This document shows, piece by piece, positions 6,592-13,471 of a stretch of DNA of 14,644 nt (within the stretch, counting starts at the first letter, position 1; each line of letters begins with the position of its first letter). The notes under the pieces are model-generated. The model did not search any database. It was given only the letters and a program-made list of their open reading frames with translations, and was not told where the DNA came from. The translations under genes and the position numbers were made by a program. The stretch spans positions 1 to 14,644 of the forward strand of contig PUNB01000160.1 of NCBI GenBank assembly GCA_003552565.1, written 5' to 3'. The DNA comes from Lentisphaerota bacterium (lineage in GTDB: Bacteria; Verrucomicrobiota; Lentisphaeria; Oligosphaerales; PUNB01).

Positions 6592-9500
6592 TCACTCTTT
6601 GTAATCGCACCGCAAACATCTGCGGGCTTCACAACGGGCCTGTTCATCATCGATGGTTCGCTCCACCTCCACGGAAATAAAGCGTTCTTCCGGCGGCAGC
6701 AGCGGCATGGAGACCGGCGGTTCCTCCCCGACCTCCTTATCGACATCCGCTTCCACCTCCGGCAGTGTTTGTTTTTCCCAGATATAGGTTTTTCCGGAAT
6801 CCGGGAAGAAGGTCTGATCAATCGCCCGGGCGCCTTTCTGCCCGGCCTCGATGGCGTCAACCACCGTGGCGGCGCCGGTGACCAGGTCGCCGCCGGCGAA
6901 AACATGCGGATTGCCGGTGCAGGCCGTTTTCAAGTCCGCCGCGATACCGCCCCAGCGGTCGACTTCCAATCCTTCCACGCCGGCGGCTATCTGCTCAGCA
7001 TCAGCCCGCTGGCCGATGGCGATAATAACATTATCCACCTGCCGCGTTTCACCGCCGTCAGGGATCGGTTCCGGACGTCTTCTGCCGGACTTGTCAAAAG
7101 GTCCCAAACGCATTCTCTGAATGTCTATCTCCAGCCGGTCTCCAGCCTGCCTGATTTCGCTGATATTGGCCAGAAATTCAACTTTATTACCTTCCGTTTC
7201 GGCTTCCGCAATCTCAATCGGGTTAGTCGGCATTTCACTGCGAGTGCGACGGTACAGGATGGTCACGTTCTCGGCGCCCAGGCGACGGGCGATACGCGAC
7301 GCGTCTATGGCGCTGTCGCCGCCGCCGACCACGACAACCTCCTTGCCGATATCCAGCTCTTCGCCCTTGGCCGCTCTTTCCAGGAAATCAATCCCGGTGT
7401 AAACTCCGGGCAGATCGACTCCCTCTATCGGCGGTTTGATTTCTTTACCCGACCCGGAGGCGATGAAGAAGGCGTCAAATCCTTCCTGCCGCAACTGGTC
7501 GAGAGTGAGATCCCGACCGATTTCCGTATTGACGCGAATCTCCACCCCCAGCTGACGCAGGCCGTCGATTTCTTTATCAACATATTCCCGGGGCAGCCGG
7601 TAATCGGGAATGGCGTATCGCAGCATGCCGCCAGCTTCCGGCTGACGCTCGAAAATCACCGTTTCATAGCCCATTAAAGCCAGGAAATAAGCGGCGGTCA
7701 AACCGGCCGGCCCGGAACCGATAATACCGACTTTCTTGCCCTTGTCATCTTCTTTCTGAGGATACAGCTCAGTGTAAGTGCGATTCTTGTCCGCCATAAA
7801 CCGCTTCACCAGCCGCACCGCCAGCGGCCCTTCCAGATCGTTGCGGCGGCACTTTTTAATACACCACTGCGGACACACCCGACCGCACACGGCCGGCAGC
7901 GGATTGCTTTGCAGGTGCACCCGCAAGGCGTCATCATAACGTCCTTCGGCGACATAAGCCAGATATGCCGGGACATTGACGGAGGCGGGACAGGCGTTCG
8001 TGCACGGCGCCCAGACCATGGACGCGCAAACCGCCGCCTGACAGTGTTTGTCCTGAATATGCTCCAGATACTCATGGCGGAAATAACGCAAAGTGGAAAG
8101 CACCGGGTTCGGAGCGGTCTGACCCAGTCCGCAGAGAGAAGTCTGGGCAATCTGCGGCGCCAGCTCCTCAAGCCGCGCCAGATCGTCCAGCGTTCCTTCC
8201 CCGCGACAGATCCGGGTGACCAGGTCCAGCATGATCCGGGTGCCGATTCGGCAAGGTGTGCATTTCCCGCATGATTCTTCGGTTATAAACTCGAGGAAGT
8301 AACGCGCCAAATCCACCATGCAGGTATCTTCGTTGATAACTATCAAGCCGCCGGAGCCCATTATCGCTCCCAGCTCCGGCAGCGATTCATAGGTGATCGC
8401 CGTGTTCAAATATTCTTTCGGAATACAGCCGCCGGAGGGGCCGCCGATCTGCACGGCCTTGAAAGGACGGTTATTGGGAATGCCGCCGCCGATATCATAG
8501 ACCACAGACCCGAGAGTTATTCCCATCGGCACCTCCACCAGGCCGGAGTTGTTGACATCACCGGCGAGAGCGAACACTTTAGTGCCATTGCTTTTCTCCG
8601 TTCCCAGCTTGGCGAATTCCTCACCCCCGTGAGTGATAATAAAAGGCACATTGGCGAAGGTCTCGACATTGTTCAGCACCGTCGGCCGGTTAAACAAGCC
8701 TTTCTGAGCCGGGAAGGGCGGCTTCGGACGCGGTTCTCCGCGTTTGCCTTCAATTGAGTGCATTAAAGCCGTCTCTTCACCGCAGACGAAGGCGCCGGCG
8801 CCCATACGGATTTCCAGCTTGAAATTAAAGCCGGAGCCGAATATGTTCTCGCCCAGCAGTCCCATCTCCTCCGCTTGTTCAATGGCTCTCCGCAGACGTT
8901 TTATGGCCAGGGGATATTCGGCGCGCACATAAATATAACCCTGGCCGGCGCCGATGGCGTAACCGCAGATCGCCATGGCTTCCACCACGCTGTGCGGATC
9001 GCCCTCGAGAATACTGCGGTCCATAAACGCTCCCGGGTCCCCTTCGTCGGCGTTGCAGACAACGTATTTGGCATCCGCTTCTTCCCGGGCGCTGAAAGAC
9101 CATTTCAATCCAGTCGGAAATCCGGCGCCGCCGCGACCGCGCAAGCCGGATTTCTTAACTTCTTCCAGGACTTCCTCGGGAGTCATCTCGGTCAACGCCC
9201 GCCCCAAAGCTTCGTAACCGGAGGCGGCGATATACTCGCGGATTTCCTCGGGATTAATATTACCGCAATTGCGCAGAGCTATCTTCTGCTGCAGCTTGAA
9301 AAAATCAATTTCACTGATGGTCTGCACCAGTTCATCCGTGCCAGGTTTTTTATAGAACAGCCGCTCCACCACTCGGCCTTTGAGCAGATGTTCCTCGACA
9401 ATCTCGGCCGCGTCCTCCGGCTTCACCTGCTGATAAAAAATCCCCTCTGGGTATATCACGGCTATCGGACCGATTTCACACATCCCCATGCAGCCGGTGT

Positions 9501-9633
9501 TGACAATGCCGATTTCCTGATCCAGCTGGAACCTGGACAATTCCTTCTCAAAGGCGGAACGAAGACTCTCGGCACCGGATGAAATGCAGGAGCCGCCGGC
9601 GCACAGCAGGATTTGCGCTCTGGTGTTTTGCAT
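6592..9633 (-). CDS. NuoF-like flavoprotein fused to a GltD-type FAD/NAD(P) oxidoreductase
   Basis: The 1013-aa fusion is nearly twice the usual NuoF length. The N-terminal half has an intact thioredoxin-like [2Fe-2S] domain (Cys11, 16, 48, 52), an FMN/NADH domain with GRGGAGFPTG (166-175) and NADEGDPGAFMDR (194-206), an SLBB-like part, and a [4Fe-4S] site (Cys455, 458, 461, 501). The C-terminal half (about 530-1013) resembles GltD/NfnB/dihydropyrimidine dehydrogenase: eight cysteines for two further clusters (531, 536, 544, 548; 583, 587, 591, 595), a first dinucleotide fold GSGPAG (639-644, FAD), a second GGGDSAID (770-777, NAD(P)H), VFAGGD (911-916), and a Cys-rich tail CEARRCLRC (1001-1009). 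It could therefore bind FMN and FAD and two pyridine nucleotides. The start is ATG at 9633; its AGGA overlaps the NuoE stop codon. No frameshift is visible at the junction, so the fusion looks genuine. Which nucleotide each site prefers cannot be read reliably. Confidence 0.93.
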   Translation of the reverse strand: MQNTRAQILLCAGGSCISSGAESLRSAFEKELSRFQLDQEIGIVNTGCMGMCEIGPIAVIYPEGIFYQQVKPEDAAEIVEEHLLKGRVVERLFYKKPGTDELVQTISEIDFFKLQQKIALRNCGNINPEEIREYIAASGYEALGRALTEMTPEEVLEEVKKSGLRGRGGAGFPTGLKWSFSAREEADAKYVVCNADEGDPGAFMDRSILEGDPHSVVEAMAICGYAIGAGQGYIYVRAEYPLAIKRLRRAIEQAEEMGLLGENIFGSGFNFKLEIRMGAGAFVCGEETALMHSIEGKRGEPRPKPPFPAQKGLFNRPTVLNNVETFANVPFIITHGGEEFAKLGTEKSNGTKVFALAGDVNNSGLVEVPMGITLGSVVYDIGGGIPNNRPFKAVQIGGPSGGCIPKEYLNTAITYESLPELGAIMGSGGLIVINEDTCMVDLARYFLEFITEESCGKCTPCRIGTRIMLDLVTRICRGEGTLDDLARLEELAPQIAQTSLCGLGQTAPNPVLSTLRYFRHEYLEHIQDKHCQAAVCASMVWAPCTNACPASVNVPAYLAYVAEGRYDDALRVHLQSNPLPAVCGRVCPQWCIKKCRRNDLEGPLAVRLVKRFMADKNRTYTELYPQKEDDKGKKVGIIGSGPAGLTAAYFLALMGYETVIFERQPEAGGMLRYAIPDYRLPREYVDKEIDGLRQLGVEIRVNTEIGRDLTLDQLRQEGFDAFFIASGSGKEIKPPIEGVDLPGVYTGIDFLERAAKGEELDIGKEVVVVGGGDSAIDASRIARRLGAENVTILYRRTRSEMPTNPIEIAEAETEGNKVEFLANISEIRQAGDRLEIDIQRMRLGPFDKSGRRRPEPIPDGGETRQVDNVIIAIGQRADAEQIAAGVEGLEVDRWGGIAADLKTACTGNPHVFAGGDLVTGAATVVDAIEAGQKGARAIDQTFFPDSGKTYIWEKQTLPEVEADVDKEVGEEPPVSMPLLPPEERFISVEVERTIDDEQARCEARRCLRCDYKE

Positions 9634-9642
9634 GTTTAATTC

Positions 9643-10137
9643 CTATTCGTATTGAGCCAGAAGCGAGGCGATTTTCTTCGCCGACACTCGGCCGTGAACA
9701 TCTTCGTTAATCATTACGACTGGAGCCAGCCCGCAGGCGCCGAAGCAACGCTGGGAGCTGAGAGAAAAGCGACGATCCTCGGTCGTCTCGCCAACCTTAA
9801 TCCCCAGTTCCTCGGTCAACGCTTCAATGACTTTCTTGGCGCCCCGGACATAACAAGCGGTGCCGAGGCAGACATTAATGGTGTGTCGCCCCCGCGGCTG
9901 CATAGTGAAATAGTGATAAAAAGAGACTACCCCGTAAACCTCGCTGACGGGAATATCCATTCGGCGGGCGATAAACTCCTGCACGTCCACAGGCAGAAAA
10001 CCGAATAAATCCTGCGCTTTATGAAGCACGGGGATCAGAGAATCACGGCTTTTCGGCTGCTGCCGGATAAATTCTTCCAGTTCAGTGAACAAGACATTAC
10101 CGCATTCGACTTCCTGATCAACAGCGCTATTGGACAT
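9643..10137 (-). CDS. NuoE-like [2Fe-2S] subunit, first copy
   Basis: The 164-aa product belongs to the NuoE/HydC/HndA family. It has a helical N-terminus and a thioredoxin-like [2Fe-2S] domain with Cys90, Cys95 (CLGTAC) and Cys131, Cys135 (CFGAC). PRGRHTINVC and GETTEDRRFSL are family signatures. It should pass electrons between the NuoF-GltD flavoprotein, whose gene starts 9 bp after its stop, and the rest of the complex. The start is ATG at 10137 with GGGAG about nine bases upstream. That Shine-Dalgarno directly abuts the CTAGTTAG end of a palindromic element (10151-10352). The gap upstream to the ferredoxin gene is 646 bp and filled with repeats, so either the transcript crosses them or a promoter lies there. 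Confidence 0.93.
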   Translation of the reverse strand: MSNSAVDQEVECGNVLFTELEEFIRQQPKSRDSLIPVLHKAQDLFGFLPVDVQEFIARRMDIPVSEVYGVVSFYHYFTMQPRGRHTINVCLGTACYVRGAKKVIEALTEELGIKVGETTEDRRFSLSSQRCFGACGLAPVVMINEDVHGRVSAKKIASLLAQYE

Positions 10138-10150
10138 TATTTTTCACTCC

Positions 10151-10352
10151 CTAGTTAGAGGTTATGCGAAAAGGGTTTTGTGGAGCACACAAGCTCGAAA
10201 GCGGCTGTGCGTTCCACGGCCGATATGGATTAGGGCGAAAGATTATGATGAAAGATTAGGGGAAAACGGGTGCGCCCCTTAATCTTTGGCCCTAACCTTT
10301 CGCCTTAACCTCGTTTCCGAACCCTTTACCCTTTTCGCGGAGGATCTAGTTA
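10151..10352. repeat. Inverted-repeat element D, copy 1, with nested repeat I
   Basis: The element is bounded by CTAGTTAGAGGTTATGCGAA on the left and, inverted, CCTTTTCGCGGAGGATCTAG on the right, both built on a TATGCGAAAAGG-type word. Inside are an imperfect hairpin (10179-10217, GTGGAGCACACA against TGTGCGTTCCAC) and a complete copy of repeat I (10226-10310), itself a near-palindrome. Just outside the right end, 10350-10391 is a reverse copy of part of the element at 13231-13468 (the GTATGAACTTTAAGT region). Confidence 0.65.
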
Positions 10353-10407
10353 AAGGTATCTCCGGGTACTTAAAGTTCATACGCCCCCTTTTCGGATAGC
10401 CTCAAGA

Positions 10408-10585
10408 TAGCCTGATTAACTCATGCGAACTCGGCCAAGCATTTTTTTGTTTTGAACAGAAGTTAACGAAGACAACAAAAGGAAGGAAAATTTCGGGGAT
10501 TGAAAACTTCGTTTTCTTTGTTTCCTTCTGGAAAATCTTCTTTTGCGTCAGATGTCAAACTTGTTTTGTGAATTAATCAGGCTAG
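10408..10585. repeat. Inverted-repeat element between the two D copies
   Basis: The ends AGCCTGATTAA (10409-10419) and TTAATCAGGCT (10573-10583) are an exact 11-bp inverted pair. The interior is an imperfect palindrome rich in AACGAAGACAACAAAAGGAA on one arm and TTTTCTTTGTTTCCTTCTGG on the other. No reading frame is seen. Its right end shares the CTAG that begins the next D copy. Confidence 0.55.
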
Positions 10586-10761
10586 GAAGAGGGTATGCGA
10601 AAAGGGTTTGAGGCCTAATTTTGTGCTGCTGAAAACCTTGTCCCGAACCTTGTCCCGAACCGAAATCCGATTGGTTTTAATGTTTTCATCCGAAATGGAA
10701 TTTGGTTCGGGACAAAGTTGAACTCAGCAACACGCCATATACCTTTTCGCATAGGCTCTAG
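10582..10761. repeat. Inverted-repeat element D, copy 2, with nested element C
   Basis: The outer arms are CTAGGAAGAGGGTATGCGAA on the left and CCTTTTCGCATAGGCTCTAG on the right; TATGCGAAAAGG (10594-10605) and CCTTTTCGCATA (10742-10753) are exact complements. Nested inside at 10636-10717 is element C copy 2, with CCTTGTCCCGAACC at the left (tandemly repeated) and GGTTCGGGACAAAG at the right. The element ends about 20 bp from the ferredoxin stop codon. Confidence 0.65.
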
Positions 10762-10783
10762 GACGGCCCGCCCGTGCCCGTAC

Positions 10784-11140
10784 TCAGCTGAATATCGCTT
10801 CCTCGACCCGCTGGCCGTTGATAATATGCTGTCCCACAATTTTCTCGGCCAAAGCCGGATCGACCTTACCGTAGCGCACCGGCTCCTCTCCCTCCAATTC
10901 AACCTCGACCAGGGGCTCCCGCTCACAATAGCCCGCGCAGCCGGCAGCCGTCAGCGCCACGTCGGAAACACCTTTATCCTCAAAAGCCTTCATGAACGCG
11001 TTCATGGTTTCCCGCGCCCCGGCGGCAATACCGCAAGTGCCCATGCAGACGACCACTTTCCCGCGCTTCCCCCCTTCTCGCATTTCCATGCTTTTCTTGA
11101 CTTCCTCACGGATTTTTCGTAATTCATCAAGGCTTTTCAT
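10784..11140 (-). CDS. Thioredoxin-like [2Fe-2S] ferredoxin, HndB-like, first gene of the hydrogenase cluster
   Basis: The 118-aa product is a small stand-alone ferredoxin-fold protein of the kind found with NAD(P)-linked [FeFe] hydrogenases (compare HndB) and as the N-terminal domain of their NuoF subunits. The ligand pattern is Cys32, Cys36 (CMGTC) and Cys68, Cys72 (CAGYC). A charged helix precedes the domain (residues 1-28). A TTG at 11176 would extend the frame by 12 residues. ATG at 11140 has GGGAG eight bases upstream and is the better start; the extension would also run through a hairpin. It probably transfers electrons within the complex or docks to NuoF. Because the second NuoF has a cluster-less version of this fold, this free protein could supply the missing cluster in trans, which is an inference only. 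The gap to the next gene is unusually long (646 bp). Confidence 0.9.
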   Translation of the reverse strand: MKSLDELRKIREEVKKSMEMREGGKRGKVVVCMGTCGIAAGARETMNAFMKAFEDKGVSDVALTAAGCAGYCEREPLVEVELEGEEPVRYGKVDPALAEKIVGQHIINGQRVEEAIFS

Positions 11141-11174
11141 CTTGTCATCTCCCTTAAAAAGTGATGGTTGTGTC

Positions 11175-11198
11175 AAGAAAGCGACGGCTTTCTTTTTT
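11175..11198 (+). terminator. Hairpin plus T-run on the plus strand, upstream of the ferredoxin gene
   Basis: An AAGAAAGC stem, GACG loop and GCTTTCTT stem are followed by a run of T's on the plus strand. This is the form of an intrinsic terminator for rightward transcription, but no plus-strand gene lies to its left. For the minus-strand cluster it is a 5' leader hairpin about 35 bp before the ATG and has no proper T-run in that direction. It could insulate the promoter region or be a repeat remnant. Confidence 0.35.
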
Positions 11199-11276
11199 AC
11201 AACGCTCTTGTTATCAGTTGTTTCTGACTATGCGGCGAGTCTCCCTGCAATAATACTTATATTTATGTGCTGGCTT

Positions 11277-11454
11277 CCTTGTCTCGCACCTTGTCTCGCA
11301 CCTTGTCTCGCACCTCATTCCATGTGCTCTTCATCTTCTTCTCGTTTCCAGACACTGGCAAGTTTGGCGGTCATCTTATCGATTTCCATAGCTGAATCTT
11401 TCTTTCGTCACAATTCAAATCCCATTTTTTTGGAAACAGGTGCGAGACAAGGGA
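11277..11454. repeat. Inverted-repeat element C, copy 3, with triplicated left terminus
   Basis: Three overlapping CCTTGTCTCGCACC words (starting at 11277, 11289 and 11301, period 12) form the left end. GGTGCGAGACAAGG at 11441-11454 is the exact inverse on the right. The 126 bp between them are unlike the interiors of the other C copies and contain a 24-codon reading frame on the minus strand (11315-11389) described under findings. Confidence 0.6.
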
Positions 11455-11660
11455 GGCGCCAATGCTAATATATGTTGTCATTTAATTTTCATGTTGTACT
11501 TGACAGTACCAAAATAAGAATCGCACCTCAGGGAAAACGAGAAACATGACTATAACGGTAAACGAGTAATCCGCAAGTCGTAAACATGAAAAATGATTCT
11601 TGATACTAATGATATGGGAAGTATATTAGTGGCTGTTGTCTGAGACATCGGGTTTTAATC
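11455..11660. other. AT-rich gap, no gene recognised
   Basis: No credible coding frame or RNA gene is visible. On the minus strand, TTGCGG (11571-11576) and TATAGT (11549-11554) are spaced by 16 bp and could form a sigma70-like promoter reading toward the hydrogenase cluster. It lies about 400 bp before the ferredoxin start, so this is weak. Confidence 0.25.
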
Positions 11661-11848
11661 GCCACAAAAAACACAAAAAATGGTGCTGCCGCAGTCTGCC
11701 TGACCACTTGGCCGGAAATCTGATTTCACCTCGCTGCCGTTATGGAATTTTTGCAAGTGTGTCAGGTCCCCGCGGCCATATCATGGAGGGCGAGCAGCCA
11801 GCCTGAGCCACACGAAGAGTGGTCAGGCAGGCTGCGGGCGCTCCAGAT
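11661..11848. repeat. Inverted-repeat element G, copy 1
   Basis: It starts with an A-rich CACAAAAAACACAAAAAATG stretch, followed by CCGCAGTCTGCCTGACCACT (from about 11689). AGTGGTCAGGCAGGCTGCGG near the right end is its inverse with one mismatch, extending to GGCGCTCC. The left about 100 bp (to 11765) recur almost identically at 14550-14644 at the window end. Confidence 0.7.
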
Positions 11849-11863
11849 GTATTGCCCGTAACC

Positions 11864-12062
11864 AAGTCTCTCCCTCGGGGTATCAGGGGCGCATCGCGCC
11901 GGCGGTCGGGCTTATGTGAGACTTCGTGGTTTCAGGTTTCAGTGTTAAGGTGTCAGGTCAGACTTCTCTGAAACCCGAAACCTGACACCAGAAACCATTC
12001 AACAAGTCTCACCCTCAGGGTATCCGGCGCACCGCGCCGGCGGCCGGGCTTGTATGAAACTA
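11864..12062 (+). repeat. A-B-A repeat block
   Basis: A is at 11864-11924 (61 bp, intact AAGTCTC/GAGACTT ends), B at 11925-12003, and a second A at 12004-12062 with a degenerate right end (GTATGAAACTA). The A-to-A period is 140 bp. It is followed directly by repeat E. The order A-B-A-E, read left to right, mirrors the reverse-orientation A, B, A and E units at 1943-2383. Confidence 0.8.
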
Positions 12063-12082
12063 AATTTTTACACAAGAACGCG

Positions 12083-12190
12083 AAGATATTTTAACCACTG
12101 ATCTTCACTTATCCTCACTGATCCAGTGATAATTCACAAGCCGAATTTATTCAGCAATTATTAGTGTAGATTAGTGTGAATTAGTGGTTC
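12083..12190 (+). repeat. Repeat E, copy 2, followed by an ACCGCAGAT word repeat
   Basis: Ends are TTTTAACCACTGATC and GAATTAGTGGTTC; the unit is the inverted relative of 1943-2056. After it, 12199-12222 holds AACCGCAGATAGACGCAGAT, an internally repeated word of the same style. The remaining about 65 bp up to the epimerase start are an AT-rich leader. Confidence 0.7.
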
Positions 12191-12288
12191 AAAAAAAATT
12201 AACCGCAGATAGACGCAGATGGGAACATTTTTTCGACCCGACAAACAGACAACTTAGTTTCAAACATTAAAATCAAAGGCCCGCGAAC

Positions 12289-13230
12289 ATGAAAATTCTA
12301 GTCACCGGCGGCGCCGGTTTCATCGGCTCCAATCTGGTTCGATTCTTCCTGAAACAAAATCAGCAAGTCACGGTATTGGATAATTTCTCCACCGGCAAAC
12401 GAGAGAATCTCACCGAAGTCATCAATGATATCAAACTGATTGAAGGAGATCTGTGCGACCAGGAATCGGTGCTCAAAGCCATGCGGGGAGTCGAAGCCGT
12501 CAGCCACCAAGGCGCACTCGGTTCCGTGCCGCGCAGTGTGGCGGACCCGATCAATTCACATCAGGCGAATGTCAACGGCACTCTCAATCTGCTGGAAGCC
12601 ATGCGGGAAACAGGAGTTAAAAGAATTGTTTTCGCCGCCTCCTCCAGCGCTTACGGTAAACAGTCGGAAACACCGAAGCGTGAAGACATGCCCCCTCGCC
12701 CGATCAGTCCTTACGCCGCCAGCAAAGTGGCCGCCGAAGCCTACATGCAGGCATATTGCGCGGCTTACGGCCTGGAACCAGTGAGCCTGCGCTATTTCAA
12801 TGTCTTCGGCCCGCGCCAGGATCCAGACAGCCCCTATGCCGCCGTCATTCCCAGTTTTGTCTCCGCCATTCTGCAAGGACGGCAGCCGAAAGTTTATGGT
12901 GACGGCGAGCAAAGCCGGGATTTCTGCCACATTGAAAACGTCTGCCAGGCTAATTGGCTGGCTTTACATACCGCCAGCGAAAACTGTGACGGCTCCCCGA
13001 TCAATATCGCCTGCGGCGAGTCCACTTCCCTGAATCAGATATTGCGTCAGCTGCAGGAACTGCTCGGGAAACCGATAAAACCCATTTACACCGACCCGCG
13101 CCCCGGCGACATAAAACACACCTTGGCGGACTTGCAAAAAGCGCATGAGAAAATTGGTTACCAGCCCCGGATATTCTTTGCGGAAGGCTTGAACCAGGCC
13201 ATCGACTGGTACAGAAACAACCTGGTTTAG
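12289..13230 (+). CDS. NAD-dependent nucleotide-sugar epimerase, SDR family (UDP-hexose/UDP-HexNAc 4-epimerase type)
   Basis: The 313-aa product is an extended-SDR enzyme predicted to act on a UDP-activated sugar in the cytoplasm for cell-surface polysaccharide synthesis. The NAD-binding motif GGAGFIG is at residues 7-13, the catalytic SSSAYG at 118-123 and YAASK at 142-146 (Tyr142, Lys146). GALGSVPRSV (75-84) and LRYFNVFGPRQDP (167-179) are typical of the WbpP/TviC-like UDP-GlcNAc(A) 4-epimerase branch, but GalE-like or decarboxylase activities cannot be excluded. The start is ATG at 12289, preceded by a modest AAAGG about nine bases upstream. It stands alone on the plus strand, with no glycosyltransferase or polysaccharide gene beside it in the window. 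Its TAG stop codon lies at the very edge of the palindromic element that follows. Confidence 0.9.
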   Translation: MKILVTGGAGFIGSNLVRFFLKQNQQVTVLDNFSTGKRENLTEVINDIKLIEGDLCDQESVLKAMRGVEAVSHQGALGSVPRSVADPINSHQANVNGTLNLLEAMRETGVKRIVFAASSSAYGKQSETPKREDMPPRPISPYAASKVAAEAYMQAYCAAYGLEPVSLRYFNVFGPRQDPDSPYAAVIPSFVSAILQGRQPKVYGDGEQSRDFCHIENVCQANWLALHTASENCDGSPINIACGESTSLNQILRQLQELLGKPIKPIYTDPRPGDIKHTLADLQKAHEKIGYQPRIFFAEGLNQAIDWYRNNLV

Positions 13231-13471
13231 TTAGACCCCGTCCGTAAAGGGGGTTATGCCCCCGCCGGGCTTGTCCCGGCGGAGCAGCAGATTGGGTTCC
13301 AGAAATTTGCAGACATCCCCTCATTTCCGCGGCATGGCGGCGAGCCGTCATGCCGCGGAAAAAAAGTTAAACATTCTTTTATTTGCAATCTTTCGCTCCG
13401 CCGGGACAAGCCCGGCGGGGGCGTATGAACTTTAAGTCTCCGGAGATACCTTTCCGGACGGGGTCTAGTTA
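13228..13471. repeat. Large palindromic element H filling the convergent gap
   Basis: There are three nested inverted pairs. The outer arms 13233-13250 and 13449-13466 (AGACCCCGTCCG word) match at 17 of 18. The inner arms 13259-13285 and 13395-13421 are perfect over 27 bp (CCCCGCCGGGCTTGTCCC word). A central hairpin with stem 13325-13340 against 13345-13360 (TTCCGCGGCATG/CATGCCGCGGAA) has a CGAG loop. The TTAGTTAG/CTAGTTAA ends include the stop codons of both flanking genes. A T-run follows the hairpin in neither direction, so it is not a classical intrinsic terminator. Its position between convergent genes and its fold could still let it act as a bidirectional barrier. A partial reverse copy of the right arm lies at 10350-10391. 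Confidence 0.75.

Noticed and set aside
6541..7677. Long plus-strand open frame of 378 codons
   Set aside because: It is antisense to the GltD half of the NuoF fusion, which has full family motifs. GC-rich codon use leaves the opposite strand open.
11141..11176. 12-residue N-terminal extension of the ferredoxin from a TTG start
   Set aside because: The ATG at 11140 has a well-placed GGGAG, while the TTG has none and lies inside a hairpin.
12440..12784. Plus-strand 114-codon frame within the epimerase gene
   Set aside because: It is an out-of-frame shadow of the epimerase, which has complete SDR motifs in its own frame.
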